64,000 nucleotides of DNA from an uncultured Sutterella sp. (GTDB lineage Bacteria; Pseudomonadota; Gammaproteobacteria; Burkholderiales; Burkholderiaceae_F). Positions 1 to 10,080 of the stretch are shown here, piece after piece (position 1 is the stretch's first letter; every line of letters begins with the position of its first letter). The notes beneath the pieces are model-generated. The model had not been told where the DNA came from. It made no database searches and saw only the letters and a program-made list of their open reading frames with translations. Both the position numbers and the translations under genes were made by a program. The stretch is taken from assembly GCA_905213905.1 (NCBI GenBank), contig CAJMKD010000011.1:1-64000 (forward strand). Direction: 5' to 3'.

Positions 1-620
1 CTCATTTTCTCTTCCGACCGGCAACCTCCCTCTTTGTTTAGATCCACGAATGCCCCCGCATCATCAAAATCAACCTGCTGAGCGCCAACAGCGCGAAGCG
101 CCCCGCCCAAACGTTGCCCATCGCGCGCAAGATAGCGCGCAATGGCCGGCAGCGTCGAGACATGCAAAAGTGCGAAAGCCGGCTGCGGCCGCCCGCCGGC
201 GAAAGCAAAAAACGCGCTGGACGCTGAGCCTCGGTCTGAAGCCTCCCTTTGCGCAGCAGCAAACTGGAGCAGCAGCGTTCGCGGAGCTCGGGGCGCATCG
301 CAGGGCGCCGTCAGAACCCACTCGCAATCAGGAAGGTGCAAAAGTGAAAATGCTGCAAGCGCGCCGAGCGGCCCTGGAAAGTCAGTCCCAACATCCGGCA
401 ATACTGCATCAGCCATGCCGGCAAACTCATCTAGATCCCGATTGGCGGAAATAATGACTCTCGAACACTGCGCTCGAAGCGTGTCGAGCACATGATCAAT
501 AAGCCGACGTCCTTCAAAGCAAGCGAACGCCTTGTTGATCCCGCCCATGCGCGTCGCTTTGCCGCCGGCGTAAATCAAGCCAACCGTATTGCTGCTGCAT
601 GCATCAACGAGTCCTTTCAT
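1..620 (-). CDS. mobA: Molybdenum cofactor guanylyltransferase MobA, 3' end outside window
   Basis: The minus strand is open from the ATG at 620 to the left edge, about 206 codons, so nearly the whole protein is here but its stop codon is not. MobA joins GMP from GTP to molybdopterin to make the dinucleotide cofactor in the cytoplasm. The N-terminus carries the nucleotide-binding loop YAGGKATRMGG; the usual Asp-Lys after it is Asn-Lys (INKAF). Further on come GPLGALAAF and VLTAPCDAP, which match the family's substrate-binding and metal-binding segments, and near the end FDDAGAFVDLN resembles the closing F.NINTP motif. An AGGAG lies 10 bases before the start. It is divergent from moeA, 96 bp away, so the two probably share a control region. 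Function is inferred from these motifs. Confidence 0.85.
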   Translation of the reverse strand, partial: MKGLVDACSSNTVGLIYAGGKATRMGGINKAFACFEGRRLIDHVLDTLRAQCSRVIISANRDLDEFAGMADAVLPDVGTDFPGPLGALAAFSLLHLPDCEWVLTAPCDAPRAPRTLLLQFAAAQREASDRGSASSAFFAFAGGRPQPAFALLHVSTLPAIARYLARDGQRLGGALRAVGAQQVDFDDAGAFVDLNKEGGCRSEEKM

Positions 621-716
621 CGCATCGACGCTCCTATCCATAATCGCGGCGCTCAGGCTATTCTTTCCTCATTCGACGCGGCCGCGTCAACGTATCTTTT
701 CCTTTGAGGTTGCCCC

Positions 717-1949
717 ATGGCGGCGAGTCTTTCGGTCAGTGAAGTTTATGAAATTATCTCCAATACGGTTGTTCCTTCAGGTGAAACGATCGAACTGCCG
801 CTCGATCAGTCTCTTGGGCATTTCTTAGCCGAAGACATTGCCAGCCCCACGCCCGTTCCGGCTTTCACCAACTCCGCCATGGACGGTTACGCCTTCAGCA
901 GCACCGTCCTTTCGAGCGCTTCGCCAATTCGGCTTCCTGTTCTCGGCGCTGCATTTGCCGGAACACCATCGAATGCAGCTACACCAAGCAGCGCTGCGAT
1001 CAAAGTGACAACGGGCGCCTGCGTCCCTGATGCCTACGACACCGTTATTCCGTATGAAAAAGTAAATGCTTTCGAAGTCGACGGCTGTCCGCATATTGAG
1101 TTCAATGCGTTCGACATCAAGCCGAAAGCCAACGTGCGCCTTCGCGGTGAAGAAATAAAGGCAGGGGCCGTTGTACTGAGTGCAGGCACGCGACTCAGCG
1201 CAGCAGAAATCGGCCTGGCGGCTGCCCTTGGACGTTCGCACCTCAAATGCCGGCGCATTCGCGCAGCTGTTTTTGCTACCGGCGACGAATTGACCGAACC
1301 TGGCAAGCCGCTTCGCGCCGGCGCCATCTACGATGTCAATTCACATCTGATTGAAGCATCGCTTCGGCAGTGGGGCGTAGAAGTCCGCAATCTCGGTATT
1401 CTCCCTGATGACCCCGATTGTCAGCGAAGCGCTATTCATAATGCGCTTCATGACTGCGACTTTCTCATCACGTCCGGCGGCGTCGGCGAAAGCGAGAAAG
1501 ACTTTACGACTCGAGTGCTCGCAGAATGCGGCGATGTGTCTCACTACTTCATCCGCATGCGCCCCGGGAAGCCTTTTTCTTTCGGAACCCTCAAGGGAAA
1601 TGCGCGCACAACTTACTTTTTCGCGCTTCCAGGCAACCCAGTAGCCGCCGCGATGTCCGCCAAGCTTTTTCTGCGTGAAGCGGTGCATCTCGCAGCAGGC
1701 ACGCATGCGCCGCTCGAGCGGCTTTCTGCTCGTGCTGCAACTGCTGTCAAGGGCCGATTAGGAAGAACGGATTTTGTCCGCGGAATAATTGCGTTCGCCG
1801 ACGGCGAGTATCGATTCCGTCCGGCGTCTTCTCAAAGCTCTGCGATGCTGACTTCGCTCGTCGGCATGAATGCCATAGCAGTCTTCAATGAAGATTCAGC
1901 CGGTGCCGAGGCCAATGAGATCATCGACGTGCTCAGAATGCCCGAGTAG
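717..1949 (+). CDS. moeA: Molybdopterin molybdenumtransferase MoeA
   Basis: MoeA inserts molybdate into adenylylated molybdopterin, the step before MobA acts. The 410-residue length is normal. The N-terminal region has the family segment PAFTNSAMDGYA near residue 50. The central domain shows ATGDEL near 190, the loop SGGVGESEKDF near 255, MRPGKPFSFG near 280 and ALPGNPVAA near 305. These are the substrate-binding loops of the MoeA/gephyrin family. The start is supported by GAGG eight bases before ATG. With mobA on the other side of a short divergent intergenic region, this is a small cofactor locus. It converges on the metallophosphoesterase gene, with about 63 bp between the stops and no obvious terminator hairpin. 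Confidence 0.95.
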   Translation: MAASLSVSEVYEIISNTVVPSGETIELPLDQSLGHFLAEDIASPTPVPAFTNSAMDGYAFSSTVLSSASPIRLPVLGAAFAGTPSNAATPSSAAIKVTTGACVPDAYDTVIPYEKVNAFEVDGCPHIEFNAFDIKPKANVRLRGEEIKAGAVVLSAGTRLSAAEIGLAAALGRSHLKCRRIRAAVFATGDELTEPGKPLRAGAIYDVNSHLIEASLRQWGVEVRNLGILPDDPDCQRSAIHNALHDCDFLITSGGVGESEKDFTTRVLAECGDVSHYFIRMRPGKPFSFGTLKGNARTTYFFALPGNPVAAAMSAKLFLREAVHLAAGTHAPLERLSARAATAVKGRLGRTDFVRGIIAFADGEYRFRPASSQSSAMLTSLVGMNAIAVFNEDSAGAEANEIIDVLRMPE

Positions 1950-2012
1950 GCAACGATCTCCGTCCGACAGCCGCAGCGCAGAGCGTTATCTGCAGGATCC
2001 AGGCTGAGAGCT

Positions 2013-3203
2013 TTAACGGGCGGCGCCGGAGCTGGACGCGCCGCCTTTGCCTGCCTTGCCCTTGCGGGCTCGGCTGAAACGCTCGAAGCGATTTCGCCGA
2101 TTGTTCTTTTTGGCCTTCTTGTAATCTTCTGCCCTTGGCTTCCAGCGGCCGCCTGGCGCGAGCTTTGCAATTTCCCGTCCGATAGCTGCCTCGTGTTCTG
2201 CAATTGTCGCTTCAGGTGCCAGACCGATGACACGCGTCGGCAATTTGGCAGGCCGCTCCGCCGGCAGATGAACTACAGCGACTATGGGCAAATTCTCCCG
2301 AGCGGCAAAGGAGCCGCTTTCGCGAGAAACGGTTGTCGCTAAAACCGGCTGGCCAGCTTCTCTTGAGACACCGCCGTCCAGAACGATTTCATCTCGACTC
2401 GCCCATGCGAATGCAGCCTGAAGCGCTGCTGCCTCTCGCGGATCCAATTGCGCAGGGACAATGACTTCGCCCTTGAGATTGACGATCCCTCGGTAGCCGA
2501 CGCCACGGACCGTCATGCCGAGATGAGAGCCGTAAACTCGATCTTCGTGCTGATGCCCGTGAAAGCACCAACGGACTCTAAGGCTTTTGCCCAGTCTGTC
2601 CAAGGCCGCAAAGCCTTTGCGGTGGCACCCAGGCGCCTCATGCGTGACAAGAATGTCCGCCGTCAGGTGCATCAAATTGTTGTACACCGACGGAAATATC
2701 GTCGAGCGGTGCCGTCTTGGAAGTCCGCCCCGCCAAACATTGCTCGGTCCCATTCTGCGGATAAAGGTTGCCGGACAAAAATAGTTGGGCGTCCCGTCAG
2801 GCATCCAAATCTGACCGCGAAAAACGCCGCCGAGCCCTGCAATGCGCAACCCAGCTACATTGGCGACGCGCCCATGCAGATTGTGGTTGGCGAGCCTGCT
2901 GCGCCAAAGGCGATCATAGATTTCATCGGAATCTGTGTCGTGATTGCCTGGAATCCACCAAATTTCCGTGTACTTGAGCGCTTCCGCCAAAACCTCTTCG
3001 AGCGGCGCTGGCGGCTGAAGATCACCGAGAATAATCATCGCGTCGGGCTTGTATTCCCGTGCGGCCTCGTTGATGTGATCAAAAGAGCCGTGCGGATCCC
3101 CACAAAAGAAAATGTTGGGGAGCTTGCGAGGACGCGCAGACCGATGATGCCGTCTCGGCCGACGTCTCCTTTTCTGGCTAGCGACAGGCGACTCTTGATC
3201 CAT
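2013..3203 (-). CDS. Metallophosphoesterase with basic N- and C-terminal tails
   Basis: This is a calcineurin-like phosphoesterase. The metal-binding motifs appear in order: GDPHG, GDLQ, GNHDTD, THEAPG and FHGHQHED, within roughly residues 30-230 of about 396. The substrate is unknown. The core is flanked by a very basic N-terminal stretch (QKRRRRPRRHHRSARPRK) and a Lys/Arg-rich C-terminus, so binding to nucleic acid or another polyanion is possible; that is inference. I chose ATG at 3203; a TTG at 3260 would extend it into the end of the upstream gene but has no ribosome-binding site. It lies 40 bp downstream of the WYL regulator on the same strand and is probably cotranscribed with it. Confidence 0.8.
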   Translation of the reverse strand: MDQESPVASQKRRRRPRRHHRSARPRKLPNIFFCGDPHGSFDHINEAAREYKPDAMIILGDLQPPAPLEEVLAEALKYTEIWWIPGNHDTDSDEIYDRLWRSRLANHNLHGRVANVAGLRIAGLGGVFRGQIWMPDGTPNYFCPATFIRRMGPSNVWRGGLPRRHRSTIFPSVYNNLMHLTADILVTHEAPGCHRKGFAALDRLGKSLRVRWCFHGHQHEDRVYGSHLGMTVRGVGYRGIVNLKGEVIVPAQLDPREAAALQAAFAWASRDEIVLDGGVSREAGQPVLATTVSRESGSFAARENLPIVAVVHLPAERPAKLPTRVIGLAPEATIAEHEAAIGREIAKLAPGGRWKPRAEDYKKAKKNNRRNRFERFSRARKGKAGKGGASSSGAAR

Positions 3204-3243
3204 ATCCCGATCTCGCTCGACGTTTGTTTTTGAATCGTGCCGC

Positions 3244-4281
3244 TCAGGCTTTTTTGCCAAAATCGTAGAGGCCGACGATTTTCAACGCCTCTGAAGCCAC
3301 CAAAGTCTTCAGTTTTTCGGGCGCCTTCACTTCAATGCCGGCACCCCAGCGAAGAATTTCACCCACAAGCTCGGTCGGGTTGCTGTAAGGCACAAAGAGC
3401 TCCGCGCTGCCGTCTTCGTTGGGCTCCACTCTCTGATCGACATGCCAGCCTTCACGAAGCACATAGCTCACTCGATCGACAGGCAGATGGATTTGCGCTT
3501 CCTGAAGCTCCTTGCCGTGAAAGCTGCCGTAGCCGGCATCAAGTTCGCGCTTGACCTTTTCCAAAGAGTAGCGAATGACGCTGTCCTCAAGAACCGATGC
3601 GGATTCGATGTTTTCAATGAGGAAGGTTCGCAGGCCTTCGCTCAAGTGGCAGTACGCATCTACATACCAACGATTCTTATAGTGCACAAGCCGCAGCGGT
3701 GAGATATCTCGCAATGTTGTCTCGCCGCGGCTGTTCGTGAAATACTCAATGCGCACGCGCCGCCGCTCGCAAAGCGCGACGCCGATGGTTTCGAATGCCG
3801 GCGGCTCGCTGAAGGGCACCTGCGTGTTCACAATCTTCACCCTTCGGAGCAGCTCTTTGGGATCGATGTCGCCGAGGCAAAGCAGATTGCTCACGCGTGC
3901 GCGCAGAGGCTCAAGCTCCTGAAAAATAGCCGACTGCTTATCTTCAGAAAGCTGGCCGAGCAAATCAATCGTCGAAGCCAGAACATAAAGCTCCTGCGAG
4001 GAATACCACTGCTTGCGGCTCAGCCGCTCCGCCTCTGGCTGATGATTCTTGCGAGGGCGCCCAATAAGCTGCCGGGGCTTCTTCTCAACGGCTTCGTAGT
4101 AGTAGCCGCCACGCATCTTCGAATAACGAATCGGTGCGCCAAGCTGCTCGCGCATGTAGTGCAGATCACGCTTGATCGTTGGAGAGCTGACCTGCAGAAC
4201 GCTTTGTATCTCGGCGAATGTAACGAGCCCCTTTTCGCTCAGAAGACGATCGATGATAAGTCTGCGCATGCTGCTCTTCAT
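3244..4281 (-). CDS. WYL-domain transcriptional regulator, HTH_11/YafY type
   Basis: An N-terminal winged helix (DRLLSEKGLVTFAEIQ followed by VSSPTIKRDLHYMREQLG) is followed by a WYL domain with the family segment HYKNRWYVDAYC and then LRTFLIENI. A C-terminal WCX-like region follows. WYL proteins sense ligands, probably nucleotides or single-stranded nucleic acid, and control diverse genes including stress and defence genes. I chose ATG 4281 because GGAG sits ten bases upstream; ATG 4317 or TTG 4365 would add 12 or 28 residues and have weaker signals. The next gene on this strand is the metallophosphoesterase, which it may regulate. No known regulon can be assigned from the sequence. Confidence 0.85.
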   Translation of the reverse strand: MKSSMRRLIIDRLLSEKGLVTFAEIQSVLQVSSPTIKRDLHYMREQLGAPIRYSKMRGGYYYEAVEKKPRQLIGRPRKNHQPEAERLSRKQWYSSQELYVLASTIDLLGQLSEDKQSAIFQELEPLRARVSNLLCLGDIDPKELLRRVKIVNTQVPFSEPPAFETIGVALCERRRVRIEYFTNSRGETTLRDISPLRLVHYKNRWYVDAYCHLSEGLRTFLIENIESASVLEDSVIRYSLEKVKRELDAGYGSFHGKELQEAQIHLPVDRVSYVLREGWHVDQRVEPNEDGSAELFVPYSNPTELVGEILRWGAGIEVKAPEKLKTLVASEALKIVGLYDFGKKA

Positions 4282-4490
4282 GGGATTACGGCTCCAGTTG
4301 TTTGGCATTTGTGCCATTGAAGACTTTTGCTTTCCGTCTGTTCGCTTCGCGCTACCGGTCTGCAATGACTAAAAAGCGCCGCCCTGTAGGGCAGCGTCCA
4401 AGCTTGTATTGATTGTATCGGTATTTGAGCCTCTTAGCGCATGACCGCTATTCCGATTACAAAGCCTCGGGTCTGTCGCAAATTTCGACT

Positions 4491-5165
4491 TCACCCGCTC
4501 GCAATGCCAGACATGTCGTTCACATCGACACCTGCAGGCGGCTCAAATGTAAACATCGATGCGTCGGGCATTTCAAGCTTAAACGACTCAAAAGCGTAGC
4601 GAGTGCGCTGCCCAAAAAGATCGCAGAGCGTCATTTCGAGCGGCTCACCATCGGCTGAAAAAACTATTTCAACTGACTCAAAGCCGCTTTCGACTTTCGG
4701 CACTGCCTTAACTGCCGTCTGATCATTTCCGCGCGTCTCGGCCGAAAGCGTCCAGTCTTTTTCAAGGTTGTCGCCGCCGAAAAGAATCGCTGCCGGCGTC
4801 TGAGGAAGCGTTCCGTCCACCGGCTTTATCGTGACCTGCATCAAGTCCTCGTCGTAAATCCAAAGCTTTTTGCCGTCGCAGACAATCGTCTGTGCGTATG
4901 GCTTGGTGTACGTCCAGCGAAAGCGCCCGGGGCGCGAAAAAGCAAATTCCCCTTCTGCCGTGCTTTTCTGCTTGCCATCTTTGCCATAGACCGTTTCCTT
5001 AAAACGTCCGACCGCTCCCTTCGCCTTGCTTAGAAATACCTGAAGCACCTCAACGGAAGCAGATGCTTGAGCAGTTTTGGGCTTCCCAGCAAACGCTGCA
5101 CAAACAGCTGCAGAAAAAAATCCCATCACAAGGCGGCGTCGCTTGATGCAAATGTGTTCTTCCAT
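4491..5165 (-). CDS. lolA: Outer-membrane lipoprotein carrier protein LolA
   Basis: LolA is the periplasmic chaperone that takes lipoproteins from the LolCDE complex to LolB. The N-terminus has Arg residues followed by a hydrophobic segment (VMGFFSAAVCAAFA) and a likely signal-peptidase site before about residue 35. The mature part has the family pattern: GRFKETVYG, then GEFAFSRPGRFRWTY, LWIYDEDLMQVTI and a phenylalanine-rich end (MFTFEPPAGVDV). ATG 5165 has GAGG seven bases upstream. A TTG at 5186 overlaps the ftsK stop but lacks a ribosome-binding site. It follows ftsK by 17 bp, the ftsK-lolA order known in many proteobacteria, so cotranscription is very likely. Confidence 0.9.
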   Translation of the reverse strand: MEEHICIKRRRLVMGFFSAAVCAAFAGKPKTAQASASVEVLQVFLSKAKGAVGRFKETVYGKDGKQKSTAEGEFAFSRPGRFRWTYTKPYAQTIVCDGKKLWIYDEDLMQVTIKPVDGTLPQTPAAILFGGDNLEKDWTLSAETRGNDQTAVKAVPKVESGFESVEIVFSADGEPLEMTLCDLFGQRTRYAFESFKLEMPDASMFTFEPPAGVDVNDMSGIASG

Positions 5166-5182
5166 GCAATAACCTCGATTCC

Positions 5183-7612
5183 TCAATCGTTTGTCGGCAC
5201 CAAAATGGTTCGTTTGCCGCTCGCTGCCGCTTTACTCACAATCCCGGCATCCTCCATCGCCTCAAGAAGATTAGCCGCTCGGTTGTAGCCAATGCCGAGG
5301 TGCCGCTGCACGAAGGAAATCGACGCCCGCTTCTCCGAAAGAACGATCGCAACGGCTTGATCATAGAGCGGATCAGATTCTCCAGAACGTCTTCCATTGC
5401 CATCCGAGCCAATTTCAGCTGCAGGTTCGGCAGCTTCAGTCACTGCCTCAACATAAGACGGGGAGCCGTACTTTTTCAGCTCTTCGGACACGCGGAGAAC
5501 TTCTCCGTCGTCGACGAAGCAGCCTTGTATGCGCGTAGCGCCTGAATCACCCGGCCGGTGCAAAAGCATGTCGCCATACCCAAGAAGCTGCTCTGCACCC
5601 GATTCGCCGAGAATGACCCGGCTGTCTGTCGAAGATGCGACCTGGAAGGAGATGCGTGTCGGCACATTCGCCTTGATAAGCGAAGTGACGACGTCGACCG
5701 ATGGGCGCTGCGTCGCCAAAATGAGGTGAATGCCTGCCGCTCGAGCCTTTTGCGTCAAGCGGGTAATCTCGCCCTCCACTTCCTTGCGGTTGGTGAGCAT
5801 CAAGTCAGCCAATTCATCCACGACGCAGACAATGTAAGGCCAGGGCGCAAGCGTGCCCGCATTCGGATCTGCCGGCGCTGCCATTGGATCACGTATCGGC
5901 TCGCCTTTGTCAATGGCTGCCTGAACTTTTTCGTTGTAGCTCGTAAAGTGGCGCACGCCCACTTTGGACATCACCGCGTAGCGGTTGTCCATTTCTCTGG
6001 TCAGCCACTTGAGCGCGCTCGCCGCCTTGTTCATGTCCGTCACTACCGGACAAAGCAGGTGGGGGATGCCGTTGTAGAGCGAGAATTCGAGCATCTTCGG
6101 ATCGATCAGCACAAGGCGGAGCCGGCTCGGATCATTGCGGAAGAGCATCGAGAGAATCATGGCATTGATGCCCACGGATTTCCCTGATCCCGTCGTTCCG
6201 GCAACGAGCAGATGCGGCGTTTTCGCCAGGTCCATCACGAAGGGCTTCCCTGCAATATCCTTGCCGATGGCAAGCGTAAGCGCTGACTTGCTCCGCTCAT
6301 ACACATCGCTCTTCAGTATTTCCTTGAGCCGCACCACCTGGCGCACGGGATTCGGAACTTCAAGTCCGATATAGCTGGTGCCCGGAATGCTGAGAACGAT
6401 TCGAACGGCCTGAACCCCAAGTGCTCGGCGCAGGTCGTCGCGAATATTTTCAATCTGCGCCCCCTTGACGCCGGGGCCAGGTTCAAGCCAGTACTGCGTA
6501 ATGACCGGACCGGGCTGCGCGCTCATGACTGCGGCGTCAATGTTGTAGCTCTTAAGCTTCGAAACAATCAGCCGGCTCGTCATGCCGATGGTTTCTTCGT
6601 CGGCTGCGGACGAAACGGGCTGCGGATCGTCCAGAAGCGACAGACTTGGTCTCGGACTGGCATCGCGCCGAGGCATCGCTGAAAGAATTTCATCGGTAAA
6701 AAGCGTGTTGCTCTTTTCAACCTCTTCAACGCGCGGCTTGATAATTCGAAGCGGCTGAGGCTTGTCGCCCCGTCCGCCATTGAGGTCGATCACGCGCTCG
6801 AGCATGCCGTCTTCCGTCACGCGCGCCGCATTTTCCTCCTGATTGATTTGAGACTCGAGCGCTTGCGCCTGCGCCGCAGACGGCGTCTTGGAAAAAAGCG
6901 AGAACAGCTTTTCATCGATAAATTTGCCGACTCGCTCCGCTACATCGGTCCACGCAAAATCCATCAGCAATGAAATGCCGATAAGCATCATGACAAAGAA
7001 GACCACCGTTGCAAGCCCAAGCCCGATGTAGTGCTCGAGAGCAAAGCCGACCACATCGCCCAGCACGCCGCCGGAATCCGCTGGCAGAATTCCGCCAAAG
7101 CGCTGCAGCCTGAGCGCTTCAAGACCGGCAGAGCCGACAAGCAGCGTCATGAAGCCTAGCCCCGCACTGAGTTTCGGCGGATTAATGCGGTCCGGAATGA
7201 TTTCGCCCCGATGCCGGCGAACAAGCGAACGAACGGCAAAGTAAGCCACCATCACCAAACCGAGCACAAACCACCAAGCTGAAAGGCCGAAAACGCCGAG
7301 CATCAAATCGGCTGTCCACGCGCCCCAGAGACCGCAGTAATTCGTTGCATTGCTCTGCGTGCTGACGGAAAAGGAAGGATCGTCCGGCGAATAGCTGCCG
7401 AGCGCAAGCGCGAGAATGATTGCTGCCGGTACGGAAAGCATCCAGCTGCGCTCCCAGAGGAACCGAACGCCCGAAACGATCCATGCGCAGAGCTTCGCAC
7501 GCAATGCAGCGCGAGCGGCTCTGCGGCGCGAGCGCCTTTCCTCTCGGTCAAGCTCGAAGGCATCGTCAATGCGCTTTGAGGATTTCTGCTGTTTTGCGTT
7601 TTTTTTTGCCAT
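5183..7612 (-). CDS. ftsK: DNA translocase FtsK
   Basis: FtsK anchors at the division septum and pumps DNA to help resolve chromosome dimers. The N-terminal third has a basic stretch and several membrane segments, starting with a hydrophobic helix near VPAAIILALALGSY. A short linker leads to the motor domain, with Walker A GTTGSGKSVG and Walker B IVCVVDELADLM. The C-terminal gamma winged helix is present (ISFVQRHLGIGYNRAANLL), which reads polarity sequences on DNA and activates XerD. I chose ATG 7612, starting MAKKNAKQQ; a GTG at 7687 would add 25 residues. The linker is short compared with E. coli FtsK, as in many betaproteobacteria. lolA follows directly. Confidence 0.95.
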   Translation of the reverse strand: MAKKNAKQQKSSKRIDDAFELDREERRSRRRAARAALRAKLCAWIVSGVRFLWERSWMLSVPAAIILALALGSYSPDDPSFSVSTQSNATNYCGLWGAWTADLMLGVFGLSAWWFVLGLVMVAYFAVRSLVRRHRGEIIPDRINPPKLSAGLGFMTLLVGSAGLEALRLQRFGGILPADSGGVLGDVVGFALEHYIGLGLATVVFFVMMLIGISLLMDFAWTDVAERVGKFIDEKLFSLFSKTPSAAQAQALESQINQEENAARVTEDGMLERVIDLNGGRGDKPQPLRIIKPRVEEVEKSNTLFTDEILSAMPRRDASPRPSLSLLDDPQPVSSAADEETIGMTSRLIVSKLKSYNIDAAVMSAQPGPVITQYWLEPGPGVKGAQIENIRDDLRRALGVQAVRIVLSIPGTSYIGLEVPNPVRQVVRLKEILKSDVYERSKSALTLAIGKDIAGKPFVMDLAKTPHLLVAGTTGSGKSVGINAMILSMLFRNDPSRLRLVLIDPKMLEFSLYNGIPHLLCPVVTDMNKAASALKWLTREMDNRYAVMSKVGVRHFTSYNEKVQAAIDKGEPIRDPMAAPADPNAGTLAPWPYIVCVVDELADLMLTNRKEVEGEITRLTQKARAAGIHLILATQRPSVDVVTSLIKANVPTRISFQVASSTDSRVILGESGAEQLLGYGDMLLHRPGDSGATRIQGCFVDDGEVLRVSEELKKYGSPSYVEAVTEAAEPAAEIGSDGNGRRSGESDPLYDQAVAIVLSEKRASISFVQRHLGIGYNRAANLLEAMEDAGIVSKAAASGKRTILVPTND

Positions 7613-8888
<1,276 letters not shown>

Positions 8889-8901
8889 TTCGCCATTCAA
8901 G

Positions 8902-8930
8902 GCGCCGCATGATAAGAATGCGGCGCTTTT
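8902..8930 (+). terminator. Intrinsic terminator after trxB
   Basis: A perfect nine-base stem (GCGCCGCAT at 8902-8910, ATGCGGCGC at 8918-8926) with a seven-base loop is followed by TTTTATTT. It lies 13 bp after the trxB stop. Confidence 0.88.
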
Positions 8931-8956
8931 ATTTCGTCTCAGCTAAACAAAAGCAA

Positions 8957-9613
8957 ATGCCTACTTACAAATCTCTGGCTGATCTCAAGCGCTACAGCAA
9001 AGACATGAAAGCTCGAGCCAAAGCTGAAGAAGCCGCGCGAGCAGAACAAGCCGCCAAAGATGCCCGCTCAAGAGAAGGCGCTGCATTCTTCAAGCACGCC
9101 ATGGCCGAGCTTGGCGTAGAGCGGCTTGAAGACAAAAGCCGCCGCGTCGAACACAAGCGTCCGCCGGCGCCCCCGACGACCCGCCAGCGCGACATTGAAA
9201 AGCAGAAAGTGCTCGAAGATTCGCTCTCAGAGCAATATGACCCGATCAACTTTCTCGAGAGCGATGACGGCATGCTCTTTCGACGTCCCAACGTATCGCC
9301 CGACATTCCGAGAAAGCTCTTTCGCGGCGAATGGACTGTGCAAGCCCATATCGATCTGCATGGCTTATTCGTCGATGAGGCGCGCGAAGCCGTCGCCAAT
9401 TTTTTGCGGGAATCCCGCATTCGCGGCTTTCGCTGTCTTCGCATCGTCCATGGCAAGGGCTACAACTCCATCGGCGGCCAAAGCATTCTCAAGGAAATGG
9501 TTCGCCGCTGGCTCAAGCAGCGCGACGAAGTCATGGCTTTTGTCCAGGCGCCGCCCAATGACGGAGACTCTGGCGCCGTCATTGTTCTGCTGAAACCGCA
9601 ACAACGCATGTAA
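8957..9613 (+). CDS. Smr-domain protein
   Basis: The last 90 residues form an Smr (small MutS-related) domain, with the signature AHIDLHGLFVDEAREAV and then LRIVHGKGYNS. The Smr domain is a nuclease or nucleic-acid-binding fold; E. coli SmrA and SmrB are relatives, and SmrB cleaves mRNA at collided ribosomes. Whether this protein does so is not shown. The first 90 residues are charged and Ala/Lys/Glu rich, probably a coiled coil. I took ATG 8957 (MPTYKSLADL) because the in-frame ATG at 8909 lies inside the trxB terminator. It is followed by its own terminator-like hairpin. Confidence 0.85.
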   Translation: MPTYKSLADLKRYSKDMKARAKAEEAARAEQAAKDARSREGAAFFKHAMAELGVERLEDKSRRVEHKRPPAPPTTRQRDIEKQKVLEDSLSEQYDPINFLESDDGMLFRRPNVSPDIPRKLFRGEWTVQAHIDLHGLFVDEAREAVANFLRESRIRGFRCLRIVHGKGYNSIGGQSILKEMVRRWLKQRDEVMAFVQAPPNDGDSGAVIVLLKPQQRM

Positions 9614-9677
9614 ACTAGCTATCTACAAGAATTTTACGCGTTTTTGCGTATATTGTTTTCAAATTTGTGCCCGGGAA

Positions 9678-9718
9678 TGCCGATGATCTCGCTCAATTGT
9701 GGATCATCGGTATTTTTT
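9678..9718 (+). terminator. Intrinsic terminator after Smr gene
   Basis: CCGATGATC (9680-9688) pairs with GATCATCGG (9702-9710) around a 13-base loop, followed by a six-T run at 9713-9718. It is 65 bp after the Smr stop codon. Confidence 0.8.
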
Positions 9719-9720
9719 CA

Positions 9721-10080
9721 TCGAAGGATAATCGTTTTCCCGTAGGATGCTATGCGTAGCTCTTATCTGCTTGTTAAGATACCGCCGTCCGCAAATAAAG
9801 CGAGGCGTCAAAGCAGGCTTGGAGCTGCCTGCCCGCGCATTCCGCTGAGCAAACATCGGTTGCGCAGCGTCCTCTTTTCATTGGCTGACTCATCCGAAGT
9901 GGCCCTCCGGATGGCCGGTCAAGCCTCACGAAAGATGACCACCGCACGAACCGACAGGTTCGTACGGCTTTCAGAGGCGGCCGCCGGCAATCAACGATTC
10001 TGCCGATGCTCCTCTTTCTGGCAGGATTGCAGACCATTGAACTCGGGTGAAAGGCGAGTTCGAAAAGTCAACCATCAGCC
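9721..10080 (+). other. Gene-free leader region before EamA transporter
   Basis: This 360-bp stretch has no supported gene in any frame. It contains a perfect seven-base hairpin (ACGAACC at 9946-9952, GGTTCGT at 9957-9963, loop GACA) and smaller inverted repeats such as GCTATGCGTAGC. No T-run follows these. It could be a long 5' leader carrying a regulatory RNA, but I recognise no known riboswitch consensus. No strong ribosome-binding site precedes the transporter start. Confidence 0.35.

Noticed and set aside
2448..3233. A 261-codon plus-strand ORF over the metallophosphoesterase
   Set aside because: All five phosphoesterase motifs are on the other strand in order; this frame has no recognisable feature.
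3203..3260. Overlap of the phosphoesterase with the WYL gene through a TTG start
   Set aside because: The TTG at 3260 has no ribosome-binding site; the ATG at 3203 is better placed, leaving a 40-bp gap.
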